From assembly GCA_022649135.1 (NCBI GenBank), contig JALCNP010000017.1, positions 1 through 55,177 of the forward strand: DNA of 55,177 bases. The letters run 5' to 3'. The stretch comes from Bifidobacterium sp. (lineage in GTDB: Bacteria; Actinomycetota; Actinomycetes; Actinomycetales; Bifidobacteriaceae). Positions 8,262 through 17,520 of the stretch are shown piece by piece. How positions within the stretch are numbered: the first letter of the stretch is position 1; the number at the start of each line of letters is the position of its first letter. The position numbers and the translations under genes are program-made. Under the pieces are notes generated by a model, which was given only the letters and a program-made list of their open reading frames with translations, was not told the DNA's origin and searched no databases.

Positions 8262-9463
8262 CACGATTCCTTTGGGTTCGTATGTGCGAGGCCGCCATCG
8301 GCCAGCCTTGCCGGGGAAGGAGGGCACAGACCTGCACCCGCGGCAGACAATGCCCTCGCTTCGGCCTTCATTGCCGCGTATCGGGCGAGCGTCTTTCGCG
8401 ACATCTTCCTTTCCGCCATGATCTGCCGCTGAACCCATGTCAGTGCAACGATGATGACAAAAAGCACGAATGCCATGGCAGCGCCCTGCCCCCACTGTTG
8501 ATTGTCAAACGCTGCGGTGTAGGACAGATACGCAGGCGTAAGCGTTGTCTTGGAAGGGCCTCCTTTGGTCCCGGTATAGATCTGGTCGAACACCTGCCAC
8601 GTCCCGATAATTCCCAGGGTTATCACCGTAAAAATCGTCGGCTTCAATTGTGGAACGGTGATTTTCCAGAGCCGCTGCCACGTATTCGCACCGTCCATGA
8701 CCGCGGCCTCCTCAGTGCCGTCCCCTATGCTCTGCAACGCCGCGATAAACATAAGCATGAAGGTGCCGGACGTGGTAAAAGTAACCATGAGAATGATGGC
8801 GAACATGGCGACGGAAGGGCCCGACAGCCAATCCCACCAACTGATACCGAGGAAACCATGCCCTGTAAGCGCCGCCGGGCCCTGTCGAACACCGAGCGCA
8901 CCCGCAAGCAGATGAAGAAGACCTCGTGGATCATTGAACCAGTTGGGTCCCTTTACGTGAAACCACGCCAGAACCGCATTGATTGAGCCGCTGGCGCCGA
9001 ACAGGAACATCCACAGAACAGTTATCGCCACCGAACTGGTGACGGATGGAAAATAGAAGGCAGTGCGGAAGAATCCCCGCGCCTTCAGTATCTTCCGATT
9101 CACCATCACCGCAAGGAGAAGACTGATCAGCGTTTGCATCGGAACCACAAGAAGCGTGTACCATGCATTGTTCCTGATGGCCGTGCCAAAATCGCTTTGG
9201 GAAAGACCCGGCGTCGCAAGCACGGATTCATAATTGTCGACCCCGACGAAATGGACAGTGGAGGAGAACGGACTTCCCCGGCCGGCCCAATCGGAAAAGC
9301 TCACCCATAGCGCCATCAGTATCGGCACAACAAGAAACAGCCCAAGGATTATCACCATCGGCATGCACAGCAGCCATCCGGCGAACTGCTCGTTTTTCGT
9401 GTCCAACCTTTGCGAACCATGTTTTCTCCGGCTGCTGACCCCATGCACGGCACCAGTCATCAT
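8261..9463 (-). CDS. Sugar ABC transporter permease, MalF type, cassette 1
   Basis: A 400-residue membrane subunit of the same CUT1 importer. Hydrophobic segments run from about residue 30 to 375, and the EAA loop reads EEAAVMDGANTWQRLWKITV. An extended extracytoplasmic loop (around 140-200, FHVKGPNWFNDPRG and beyond) is longer than in cassette 2 and may contact the binding protein. The start at 9463 (M-M-T-G) is chosen because GGAGG lies 8 nt upstream; the frame remains open further upstream without a site. It follows the binding-protein gene and overlaps the MalG-type gene. Confidence 0.92.
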   Translation of the reverse strand: MMTGAVHGVSSRRKHGSQRLDTKNEQFAGWLLCMPMVIILGLFLVVPILMALWVSFSDWAGRGSPFSSTVHFVGVDNYESVLATPGLSQSDFGTAIRNNAWYTLLVVPMQTLISLLLAVMVNRKILKARGFFRTAFYFPSVTSSVAITVLWMFLFGASGSINAVLAWFHVKGPNWFNDPRGLLHLLAGALGVRQGPAALTGHGFLGISWWDWLSGPSVAMFAIILMVTFTTSGTFMLMFIAALQSIGDGTEEAAVMDGANTWQRLWKITVPQLKPTIFTVITLGIIGTWQVFDQIYTGTKGGPSKTTLTPAYLSYTAAFDNQQWGQGAAMAFVLFVIIVALTWVQRQIMAERKMSRKTLARYAAMKAEARALSAAGAGLCPPSPARLADGGLAHTNPKES

Positions 9464-9538
9464 CGCATTCGCCTCCACCTTTTCGTACCTGTGAATCGGC
9501 GCGCCGCAGGTTGCCGAAACCTGCAGCATGCCGTTGCG

Positions 9539-10792
9539 TTACCTGATAAGAGAATCGAGATTCGTCTGTGTCTTGTCCAGAATCGTTTCGGGAGCAACAG
9601 TTCTCAGCTGCGCAAGCTGTGAATTGAAATCTGCAACAACCGTGCTCGCGCCTTTCAGCGTGGGAACGCCGATCGAGTAGTCCAGTCCATCACTAAACGC
9701 AGCCAATCGGGGATACTCGGTCTTCCACTGTGCCGCGAGTTTCCTGTTTCCGGGCATGATCCCGAAAGCTTTGGCGAATTGCATAACGCACGCATCGCTG
9801 GAGAGATACCTGACCAGGCTGATGGAACCCTGTTGATCAGGGCTATCGGCTGCGATTCCCCAGCCGTTGGTGAACTGCATCGTTCCTTTTCCGGCAGGCC
9901 CTGCAGGCAAGGGGATGACGTCGTACTTCAGCGCTGGATAATCCTTTGCGAAGGCACCCGCCACCCAATTCCCCTCAATCGCCATGGCGGCCTTACCCGT
10001 GCCCAGCGCCTCGCCGCCCCACCCTGCACCAAGATCGGAGGCATAGGCCGCCGAACCCGACGTCAAGAGCCTTCGTGCCTCGGTGAGACCGGCTATGCTC
10101 GCGCGAGAGCTTGCGGTCGCCTTCGTGCCGTCCTTGCTGACCAATCCTCCACCCGCCTGCGCCATGAAAACTCCCACGCGCGCATATTCCGCAGTGAACA
10201 CCAAACCCTTATGTTCAGAGGTCGTCAACCTGCGGGCCACACTCTCCAGCTGCTTCCAGCTCTTCGGGTAATCGGCATTCGTCAGTCCGGCCTGCTTCCA
10301 CAGGGTGTCGTTGATCACGAGCTGCAGAGTCGAGACATCCTTGGGAATGGCGTACAGCTTGCCTTTATAGGTCAAGCTCTGCAAAAGGCTCGGATAATAG
10401 TCGCCTCTGTCGCCGATTCTATCGCCATAGGCAAGCAATGAGCCGTTGGAGGCGTATCCGGCCAATTGCTCGGGCGCAAGGTAAAAAACATCCGCCGGGG
10501 ATCCTGACGCGAATCCCTGGGACAGTTGCTGATTAAGATCATTGGCGACGGTTACTTTCGCCTTGCGGCCGTTTTTCGACGCCCATGTCTGAACGGCTGT
10601 GGTGACCGCCTGGGTTTCGGGATCCCCGGATGATGCGATAAGAACGGTCAGCTCCTTCGACGCGTTCGACGTCAATGCTCCCGATGCGGTTTGCGGGCCT
10701 GCATCGAATCCTCCCGAGCCACACCCCGCGAGAAGCGCGACGACGGAAAACGCAGCCGCGCTGAGCATCATTGCCCTGTTGTGTGTTTTCAT
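9539..10792 (-). CDS. Extracellular sugar-binding lipoprotein, cassette 1
   Basis: The substrate-binding component (417 residues) of the importer, anchored outside the membrane. The N-terminus has a lipoprotein signal: a basic start, a hydrophobic core and the lipobox LLAGC, with the acylated cysteine at about residue 24. The rest has the features of the MalE-like family 1 binding fold (for example AIPKDVSTLQLVINDTLWKQAG, GKAAMAIEGNW, FTNGWGIA). The second ATG (10792) is better spaced from the GAGGAAG ribosome site than the first (10795). It is the first gene of the operon, just downstream of a LacI-type operator. Likely ligands are short alpha-glucosides, judged from the neighbouring glucosidases. 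Confidence 0.9.
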   Translation of the reverse strand: MKTHNRAMMLSAAAFSVVALLAGCGSGGFDAGPQTASGALTSNASKELTVLIASSGDPETQAVTTAVQTWASKNGRKAKVTVANDLNQQLSQGFASGSPADVFYLAPEQLAGYASNGSLLAYGDRIGDRGDYYPSLLQSLTYKGKLYAIPKDVSTLQLVINDTLWKQAGLTNADYPKSWKQLESVARRLTTSEHKGLVFTAEYARVGVFMAQAGGGLVSKDGTKATASSRASIAGLTEARRLLTSGSAAYASDLGAGWGGEALGTGKAAMAIEGNWVAGAFAKDYPALKYDVIPLPAGPAGKGTMQFTNGWGIAADSPDQQGSISLVRYLSSDACVMQFAKAFGIMPGNRKLAAQWKTEYPRLAAFSDGLDYSIGVPTLKGASTVVADFNSQLAQLRTVAPETILDKTQTNLDSLIR

Positions 10793-10808
10793 CATTCTTC
10801 CTCGAATT

Positions 10809-10923
10809 GATTTTAACGTTACAAAATTGAACCATAAAACACCGACTGCCGTATATGCGCTCCTCTCATGACCTACAAGAATGCGTCATCGTCGACAGCC
10901 GGAATTGTTACGTTCAAATTTCT
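10809..10923. promoter_or_regulatory. Divergent promoter region with two LacI-type operator candidates
   Basis: Between the binding-protein gene (-) and the LacI gene (+) there are two related pseudo-palindromes. The first, TTTTAACGTTACAAA at about 10811-10825, is centred on CG and has 6 of 7 matching half-site positions. The second, AATTGTTACGTTCAAATT at 10903-10920, is weaker. The first lies downstream of a TATGGT-like -10 for the operon, a typical repression position. The second sits just upstream of a TATACT -10 (about 10923) for the regulator gene, suggesting autoregulation. Confidence 0.6.
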
Positions 10924-11003
10924 ATACTAATATAGAGCCTGATATCTCATACTGTCAAGTCGTCGGATTCGCCCGTAACCCGACATGCGTACGGAAGGCA
11001 CCC

Positions 11004-11987
11004 ATGGTCAGCATCAAGGACGTTGCAGCCGAAGCTCGCGTATCGCCACAAACCGTCTCGAACTATTTCAACCAACCCGAGATCGTCAAGGACATGACTC
11101 GCAAAAAGGTCGAATCCGCAGTGGAAAAACTACGATACACACCCAATGCCTCAGCCCGTCGGCTGCGCACCCGCAAAAGCAATACGCTCGCCATAGGCAT
11201 CGCCCCAACGGGGTATTCACCGATATACGACCTGCTTCTCCACGCCCTGGTCAGCGAAGCGGACAGAAGCGGACTGAGAATCATGCTCTACAAAACGGAT
11301 TCAAAAACGGACGAAATTCGACAATACCGGTCGCTTATCGCGGGAGGCGATGTCGACTGCTTCATCCTCACGGACACGGAGCACCACGATCCCAGAATCG
11401 CATGGCTCACCGATCATCGACAGGCCTTTGTGCTTTTCGGACGCCCCTGGGGACACGATCTCTCGGATCCCGATATCGCGTGGGTCGACGTCGACGGCAG
11501 GCGGGGCATTGCCGACATGACACGTCACCTCATACTCACCGGACACAGGCACATCGGTTTTCTCGGCTGGCCGGAACCATCCGGAACCGGTACGGATCGT
11601 AAACGAGGATGGCAAGAAACGATGGAGCAGGCGAAGCTATGCGATCCGTCCAGCATATCCGACTACTTGGCATACTCGCAGGATGACATACGATCGGGGC
11701 AAATCGCCTGCCGTGAACTCATGTCCAGAAAAACCTGCATCGACGCGATAGTCTGCGTCAGCGACACTCTTGCGACGGGGGCGCTCACCTCACTGCCGCA
11801 CAGCACAGGCATCGCGGTGACGGGCTTTGACAACACGGCCCCCGCACAATCACTTGGCTTCCCCTCGCTGGAGCAGCCCACTCAAGACATTGCCCATGAG
11901 CTGGTGCGCATTGCCATGGAACGAATCAGACGGATACGCAACGAGACCCACCACACGCTCCTGGCGCCGCGTCTCATCACACGCTGA
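11004..11987 (+). CDS. LacI-family transcriptional regulator
   Basis: A DNA-binding repressor of 327 residues. The N-terminal helix-turn-helix reads VSIKDVAAEARVSPQTVSNYF, followed by the hinge region (SARRLRTRKSNTLAIG) and a periplasmic-binding-protein-like effector domain. The frame opens upstream, but the start at 11004 is preceded by GGAAGG and fits the family start exactly. It is divergent from the cassette-1 sugar operon, with matching operators in between, so it very likely represses that operon until an alpha-glucoside or its breakdown product binds. Confidence 0.94.
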   Translation: MVSIKDVAAEARVSPQTVSNYFNQPEIVKDMTRKKVESAVEKLRYTPNASARRLRTRKSNTLAIGIAPTGYSPIYDLLLHALVSEADRSGLRIMLYKTDSKTDEIRQYRSLIAGGDVDCFILTDTEHHDPRIAWLTDHRQAFVLFGRPWGHDLSDPDIAWVDVDGRRGIADMTRHLILTGHRHIGFLGWPEPSGTGTDRKRGWQETMEQAKLCDPSSISDYLAYSQDDIRSGQIACRELMSRKTCIDAIVCVSDTLATGALTSLPHSTGIAVTGFDNTAPAQSLGFPSLEQPTQDIAHELVRIAMERIRRIRNETHHTLLAPRLITR

Positions 11988-12004
11988 CGCCTTGGGGACG
12001 GCAG

Positions 12005-12027
12005 GGCCGCGGGAGTCGCGGACGGCC
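12005..12027. terminator. Weak hairpin between convergent lacI-type and otsAB genes
   Basis: Short GC-rich inverted repeats (GGCCG/CGGCC outer, CCGCG/CGCGG inner) occupy most of the 52-bp gap between the LacI gene and the end of the trehalose gene. No T-run follows. It is a possible shared 3' end only. Confidence 0.3.
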
Positions 12028-12039
12028 GGTCACCGAACG

Positions 12040-14430
12040 TTAATCGGATTCGAGCGCGCAGGCCTGGGACTGGGCTGCCAGGTAGCTCAGCAGTCGTTGG
12101 AATGCGGCCGAGTCGAGCAACCTCGATCTGGCCTTCGTGATGCCTGCCCCGACCTTGATCGTCCATCCGGGTTCGGGAACCACGGAGAACATCGTCTCAT
12201 CGGTCACATCATCACCGATCGCCAGCACGAAGTCGTAAAGCCCGCTCTCCACGAGCGGTCCGACCGCATTGCCCTTGCTCGTCACCACCGGGCACACCTC
12301 GACGACCTTCGCATTCTCCATGATCCTCAGACCCAAATCGGAAACGACTCTGCGCAGGTCGTCCAGCAGAAGCTGACGCGCGGATTCGGCATGACGGCCA
12401 TCGGTAAGTCGATAATGCCAGGCCATGGCGTCATCCTTCACCTCGACAAACGATTTCGGCGCGCGGACCACGGCATCATCCATCAGGGAGCGCACAACCG
12501 GCTTCCAGCGGGAGGCCTCGGGCAGGCCTGCGGATCGCAGCCACGTCGCGTGTGCGCCTTCCCTGCAGTCCTTGTTCCAGGCCCCATGCTCAGCGATCAT
12601 GCTGACGGGAAGATTCCCGAACCACTGCTCCATGGTCTCGTGGCTGCGACCCGATACAATCACCAGATCGACCCCGGGCTGGGATCCGACGCGTCGGAGC
12701 AGAGACGCGAGCGCGCGCGTCGGCTTCGCCCTCGCAGGCGTACGCACCAACGGGGTCAGGGTGCCGTCATAGTCGCATAGCAGCAGCCGGCGCTTCGCCA
12801 CGCTCCACTGGCTCATCATCCCGTCGCGCTGATCCATGCGCAGACGTCGGTCCGCAAGGCTCGGGTCGGTAACCTGGCGCAGAGCGGACAGGAAGCCGGT
12901 GCACCATGAGCTCGCGGTGCGCACCTTCAGTATGGCCTGCATGCAGATGTTGCGGCGACGCGATTCGGCCGGATCGATCTCCAGGGCATCATGCAGCGCC
13001 TCGGCGACGGCTTCCGTGTCATAGGGATTGACGATGAACGCCTGGGTGAGCTCCCGCGCCGCGCCGCACATATCCGACAGCACCAGAGCGCCGGAACGCC
13101 CGTCATGGCAGGCGAGGTATTCCTTGGCGACCAGATTCATGCCGTCGCGCAGAGGCGTGACCAGAGCGACATCACCGGCCGCATATATGCCGCAGACCGG
13201 TTTGATCGGCAGAGACCGGGTGATGTAGTGGATCGGCGTCCAGGACAGGAGGGAATACCGTCCGTTGATCTGGCCGACAAGTTGATCCACCTGCTCCTTG
13301 AGCCGTTTGTACGTCTCGACTTTCTCCCGCGACGGGGTGGCCAGCAGATAATAGGTGACATGTCCCGTCCATTCAGGGTACTTCTCCAGCATGCGCTCGT
13401 AAGCGCGCAGGCGCTCGGGTATGCCTTTCGTATAATCAAGCCTGTCCACGGAGACGATGACCTTGTTGCTTCTGTCGGTCACGGCCGAACGGGCGAGGGT
13501 GAGTTCGGGAAGCTCCTCGCGAATGTTGTGGCTCCACCAGGAGCCTTCCTTTTTGATGGCCTCGGCCACGGCGTCCCCTTCTGCCGAAAGGGCGACGCGG
13601 TAGCGTCTGACCCGACCGGGGCGCTTGTCCGCCGCCTGCTCGATCCCCATGCGCATGGAACGCGCGAGGGTGGATTTGGCGGTGCGGCTGTACAGGTTGT
13701 AGTCGATTCCTATGGGAAAGGCGTCCACGGTCGCAACGTGGCCGTCCGGCAGGGTGATGGCGCCGGAATCGGGGCACTCGTAGTTGAGCAGGACGCCGAC
13801 TGCGGCTTTGAAGCTCGCGGCGTAGTCAACCGTATGAAACCCCAGAAGATCGGCGCCCAGCACGCCTTCAAGGATCTCACGGCTCCACGGCAGCGACCGG
13901 AAGATCTCGGGGCTGGGGAAGGGGACATGGAGGAACCACCCGATGGCCGTCTGGGGAAATCGCTCTCTGAGCATCCTGGGCAGGAGCATCAGATGATAGT
14001 CCTGAATCCAGATGGTGTCGCCCTTGTGTATCAGCGGAGCCAGAACGTCGGCGAAACGCTGGTTCACCTCGCAGTAGACCTGCCAGTCCTCCGGGTCAAA
14101 AGTCGCCTCATGCCCGAAATCGTGGAACAGGGGCCACAGGGTGTCGTTCGAAAAACCCGCATAGTATCCGTCGATCTCGTGCTGGCTGAGGAAAATCGGC
14201 ACACAACGCCGGTCCTCGTAGGCCTTTCGGACCCGTTTTAGTTCGTCCTCGCTATTGTCTTCGGCGGCGCTCCCGCTCCACCCCACCCACAGGCAATCAT
14301 GGTGCTCCTTGTGGTAAGGACCTATGGCCGTCGCCAATCCGCCGATGTTCTGGCGAAGCGTGTACGATCCATCGTCCTCCGTATCCAAGGACATGGGCAA
14401 TCTATTCGATACAATAATCAGCCGTCCCAC
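12040..14430 (-). CDS. otsAB: Bifunctional trehalose-6-phosphate synthase / trehalose-phosphatase
   Basis: A fused enzyme (796 residues) making trehalose from UDP-glucose and glucose-6-phosphate through trehalose-6-phosphate. Residues 1 to about 520 are a GT20 synthase: N-terminal SNRLP and NIGGL, QDYHL at 143-147, HVPFPSPEIF from 168, VDRLDYTKG at 328-336 and DGMNLVAKEY at 429-438. Residues from about 545 are a HAD-type phosphatase: DYDGTLTP at 553-560 with the nucleophile aspartate, SGRS near 593, and a late GDDVTDETMF. A charged insert at about 255-320 is not part of the usual synthase core. The start is GTG at 14430, with only a weak GGAACGGGG upstream. It lies alone between the two sugar cassettes, consistent with a stress-protectant role. 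Confidence 0.92.
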   Translation of the reverse strand: MGRLIIVSNRLPMSLDTEDDGSYTLRQNIGGLATAIGPYHKEHHDCLWVGWSGSAAEDNSEDELKRVRKAYEDRRCVPIFLSQHEIDGYYAGFSNDTLWPLFHDFGHEATFDPEDWQVYCEVNQRFADVLAPLIHKGDTIWIQDYHLMLLPRMLRERFPQTAIGWFLHVPFPSPEIFRSLPWSREILEGVLGADLLGFHTVDYAASFKAAVGVLLNYECPDSGAITLPDGHVATVDAFPIGIDYNLYSRTAKSTLARSMRMGIEQAADKRPGRVRRYRVALSAEGDAVAEAIKKEGSWWSHNIREELPELTLARSAVTDRSNKVIVSVDRLDYTKGIPERLRAYERMLEKYPEWTGHVTYYLLATPSREKVETYKRLKEQVDQLVGQINGRYSLLSWTPIHYITRSLPIKPVCGIYAAGDVALVTPLRDGMNLVAKEYLACHDGRSGALVLSDMCGAARELTQAFIVNPYDTEAVAEALHDALEIDPAESRRRNICMQAILKVRTASSWCTGFLSALRQVTDPSLADRRLRMDQRDGMMSQWSVAKRRLLLCDYDGTLTPLVRTPARAKPTRALASLLRRVGSQPGVDLVIVSGRSHETMEQWFGNLPVSMIAEHGAWNKDCREGAHATWLRSAGLPEASRWKPVVRSLMDDAVVRAPKSFVEVKDDAMAWHYRLTDGRHAESARQLLLDDLRRVVSDLGLRIMENAKVVEVCPVVTSKGNAVGPLVESGLYDFVLAIGDDVTDETMFSVVPEPGWTIKVGAGITKARSRLLDSAAFQRLLSYLAAQSQACALESD

Positions 14431-14494
14431 GGTACCCCGTTCCCGCGGCGGGAAGGTCGGAGCACTCCCGCCGCTTGCTGTTGCGTGCGTAACG

Positions 14495-14525
14495 TCTCAT
14501 ACATCCAGCTATATCATAAATGGAT
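14495..14525 (-). promoter_or_regulatory. Candidate promoter of otsAB
   Basis: On the minus strand an AT-rich TATGATATAGC sequence (about 14507-14521) resembles an extended -10 element about 80 bp before the GTG start. No clear -35 hexamer is seen at standard distance, so an activator or alternative sigma factor could be involved. This is a weak call. Confidence 0.3.
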
Positions 14526-14551
14526 TGCCCCCAGGGGTCCCATGACTCGGC

Positions 14552-16477
14552 TCACCGCTCCCCCACACGGCACACGAACGCCTCCCAGGGGGCCAGTTTC
14601 CCCCCTCTCACCGATTCGATTGCATGGTCGGGACCATAGGTGCCGATAAGGACGGCGCGGGAGGCGGAACTCCTGTGATCTCCGGTGCGATCACACACGC
14701 CACGGCGCAGAAGCGCGAGGGATTGTTCGGGGATGTCGACGACGGCGGAGCTGAGATTCGCGACGACGACCAGCGGCTCACACCCCGCGCCGTGGGCAAG
14801 GGAGGGTTTCGCTGAAAGTGTAACCGCATGGCCGCCGTCGGGCGCATCCTCCAGCGAGCGCGTAAACGCATACACATGCTCGTCGTGCTCGTCAAGGGGC
14901 TTCCACGTTCCGGCCGCGACCACGGGATTGTCGTGCCGCAGCCTGATGAGTTCACGATAAAAGGCAAGGACCGAGTCATCGTCTCCACGCTGCGCCTCGG
15001 CATTGATCGACACATGATTGGGATTGACGCACATCCAGGGCCGGACGGCCGCAGCCGCATCGGTGAAACCCGCGAAAACGGAGGAATCCCACTGCATCGG
15101 CGTGCGAGCGTTGTCTCGGCTCATCACGCCCAGGGAGTGCAGCATCGACTGCGCGCCCTGCACATGGGCCTCATCCACCCGCTGATGATACATGTTGATG
15201 GATTCGAGATCGCGGTACTGGTCCAATCGGGTGAATCCTGCGTTCGTCATGCCCAGTTCCTCGCCCTGGTAGATGTAGGGGGTGCCCCTGTGCATGTGCA
15301 GGACGAGACCCAGTGCCTTGGCGGAGCGGGAACGCATCTCCTCGCTGCTGGTATCCCCCCAGCGGGAGACGACCCGGGGCTGATCATGGTTGTCGAAATA
15401 CAGACTCGCCCATCCCCGAGCGGCGACCGCCTCCTGCTGGTCTCGCATGACCGAACGCAGCTTAGGGACCGCGAAAGGCAGAATATCCCATTTGGAGCCG
15501 TTCTGGTCTATGTTCACCTGCTCGAACAGGAACAGCATGTCCAATTCGGACTGTGCGGGATCGGAGATGACGCCCGTTCGCTTCGCCGACAGACCCGGCG
15601 CCTCGCCAACCGTAAGATAGCCCGAGCGGCCGGAGAAAACCTCTCTGCGCATCTGCTTGAGAAACTCGTCCAGGCGCGGACCATCGGTCGTCCAGGGCGC
15701 GGGATCGGAAAACCCCTCGGCGCCGACAGGACCGTCGGCGATGTCGCCGCCCGCCTCGCCGGGCAGCCTGCCCCGGGCATCCACCTGCTTGGAGATCATG
15801 ACGATCACATCCATGCGAAATCCGTCGATGCCCCGATCCATCCACCAGTTCATCATGTCGAAGACGGCCTGCCTGACATCGGGGTTCTCCCAGTTCAGAT
15901 CCGGCTGTTTCGAGGAAAACTGGTGCAGGTAGTATTCGCCCCGCACGGGGTCGAAACGCCAGGCCGACCCGCCGAAATACGACCCCCACCGATTCGGTTC
16001 CGCCTCCGGAGCTCCCGGCTCACAACCCGGTCTGGCGGGACGCCACCAGTACCAGTCCGCGTGAGGATCGTTCTTGTCTCGGGAGGCTTGGAACCATGCG
16101 TGCTCGTCGGACGTGTGGTTCACCACCAGGTCCATGATCACCTTGATGCCTCGCCGATGGGCCTGCCTGAGCAATTCATCCATGTCGGCGAGCGTCCCGA
16201 ACAGGGGGTCGATATCCTGATAATCGGAGATGTCGTAGCCATTGTCGTCCTGGGGGGAACGGTAGACCGGCGACAGCCACAAGGCGTCGACGCCCAGTTC
16301 GGCAAGGTAGTCAAGCCGGCTGGTGATGCCGGGCAGATCGCCGAACCCGTCGCCGTTCGAATCCTGAAAGCTCCGGGGATAGATTTGGTATACGACCGCA
16401 TTGGCCCACCATGGATTGGGGCTGGCGCCATTGGTGCGAATAGCGTCGTCAAGAGCCATGCGCTGGGAGGTGACCAT
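14552..16477 (-). CDS. GH13 alpha-glucosidase (oligo-1,6-glucosidase type), cassette 2
   Basis: A second intracellular alpha-glucosidase (641 residues), very similar to the one at 3346-5250. Catalytic residues are D223 in GFRMDVI, E292 in TVGEAPG and D365 in DNHDQPR; region I is DLVVNH at 116-121. Valine after the nucleophile again points to alpha-1,6 preference. It carries an extra loop (about 232-262, rich in Gly/Asp) compared with copy 1, and its C-terminal domain has diverged more. The start has AAAGGA about 10 nt upstream. It follows the MalG-type permease gene across a 14-bp-stem hairpin, so its expression may differ from that of the transporter. It probably arose from an ancestral duplication. 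Confidence 0.93.
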   Translation of the reverse strand: MVTSQRMALDDAIRTNGASPNPWWANAVVYQIYPRSFQDSNGDGFGDLPGITSRLDYLAELGVDALWLSPVYRSPQDDNGYDISDYQDIDPLFGTLADMDELLRQAHRRGIKVIMDLVVNHTSDEHAWFQASRDKNDPHADWYWWRPARPGCEPGAPEAEPNRWGSYFGGSAWRFDPVRGEYYLHQFSSKQPDLNWENPDVRQAVFDMMNWWMDRGIDGFRMDVIVMISKQVDARGRLPGEAGGDIADGPVGAEGFSDPAPWTTDGPRLDEFLKQMRREVFSGRSGYLTVGEAPGLSAKRTGVISDPAQSELDMLFLFEQVNIDQNGSKWDILPFAVPKLRSVMRDQQEAVAARGWASLYFDNHDQPRVVSRWGDTSSEEMRSRSAKALGLVLHMHRGTPYIYQGEELGMTNAGFTRLDQYRDLESINMYHQRVDEAHVQGAQSMLHSLGVMSRDNARTPMQWDSSVFAGFTDAAAAVRPWMCVNPNHVSINAEAQRGDDDSVLAFYRELIRLRHDNPVVAAGTWKPLDEHDEHVYAFTRSLEDAPDGGHAVTLSAKPSLAHGAGCEPLVVVANLSSAVVDIPEQSLALLRRGVCDRTGDHRSSASRAVLIGTYGPDHAIESVRGGKLAPWEAFVCRVGER

Positions 16478-16586
16478 GAACTGTTTCCTTTCTGGGAATT
16501 ACATACTATGTGGCCCTCGGTATGGACCACGGGCCGGCGGACACCGACAGGGCGGACCGGCAGCAGAGGGGACCGCCGTGGAAGGA

Positions 16587-16622
16587 GCGGCGCGGGACGG
16601 GCAAAGCACCGTCCCGCGCCGC
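16587..16622 (-). terminator. 14-bp stem-loop between permease and alpha-glucosidase genes
   Basis: Positions 16587-16600 pair perfectly with 16609-16622 around an 8-nt loop, starting immediately after the TAG stop of the permease gene. No T-run follows on the minus strand. In this place it may protect the transporter mRNA or reduce read-through into the glucosidase gene. Confidence 0.6.
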
Positions 16623-17501
16623 CTACTTCACGGCGCCCCTCATGACGCCGCCGATCACCCATTTCTGGGCGAGGAGATAGACGACCAGAATCGGAGCCAT
16701 GGCCATGAGATAGCTTGCGAAGGCCATCGGATAGTTCGTCGCGAACTGCGAGCTGAATACGTATTGGGCCAGGGGAATGGTCTGGTTGTTCTGATCGGTG
16801 AGAACGATCAGCGGCAGCAGGAAGTCGTTCCACGCCCACAGTGCCGTGAGAATGGCGATGGTGGCGTTGATCGGTCCCATCAGGGGGAAGATGATCGTCC
16901 AGAAGATTCGCCAGGTTCCCGCCCCGTCGATGCGGGCGGCCTCCTCGAGGGAGACGGGAATCGAACGGATGAATCCCGTCGCGATGAACAGATTCGTGCC
17001 CAGACCCAGCACCATGTACAGAATCACCAGACCCAGCTGGTTGTCCAGGTGCATAAGGCCCACCTGCTTGGCGATGGGCAGCATGATCACGGGAAACGGC
17101 ACGAACATGGCCGCGATGAAGAAGTAGTAGAAGAAGCGGAAGAACCTCTTGTCCATGTTCCGGGCCACCGCATACGCCACGAACGTGTTGGTGAGCAGGG
17201 TCAGAACGACCGCGGCGACCGTGATGATCGCCGAGTTGAGCGCCGCCTTGGGATAGTCCACTTTGGCGGATGCGTCGGCGAAGTTATGCCATTGCCACGT
17301 TGTCGGCGGGCTGAACGTCCCTGCTTGCGCCGGTGTCTTCAGAGCCGTGACCACGGTGAAGTAGAGAGGGACCAGAATGGTGAGCGAAAGCACCGCGACA
17401 GCGGCCGTAAGCCACCAGTTCACCGAATGGGTGCGGTGCCCGGCTGAACCGCCGGCGCGCGAACCGCCGGAATGGGCGTGGGTAAATGATGCTGTAGTCA
17501 T
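16623..17501 (-). CDS. Sugar ABC transporter permease, MalG type, cassette 2
   Basis: A 292-residue membrane subunit of a second CUT1 carbohydrate importer, with about six transmembrane segments beginning near residue 30. The EAA loop is canonical: EEAARIDGAGTWRIFWTIIF. The N-terminus carries a short Gly/Ser/His-rich cytoplasmic tail. The start at 17501 has GAAAGAAGG upstream. It follows the MalF-type gene by 19 bp. No ATPase is encoded in the cassette, so a shared ATPase must serve it. Confidence 0.92.
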   Translation of the reverse strand: MTTASFTHAHSGGSRAGGSAGHRTHSVNWWLTAAVAVLSLTILVPLYFTVVTALKTPAQAGTFSPPTTWQWHNFADASAKVDYPKAALNSAIITVAAVVLTLLTNTFVAYAVARNMDKRFFRFFYYFFIAAMFVPFPVIMLPIAKQVGLMHLDNQLGLVILYMVLGLGTNLFIATGFIRSIPVSLEEAARIDGAGTWRIFWTIIFPLMGPINATIAILTALWAWNDFLLPLIVLTDQNNQTIPLAQYVFSSQFATNYPMAFASYLMAMAPILVVYLLAQKWVIGGVMRGAVK

Positions 17502-17520
17502 GATTGCGGCCTTCTTTCCT

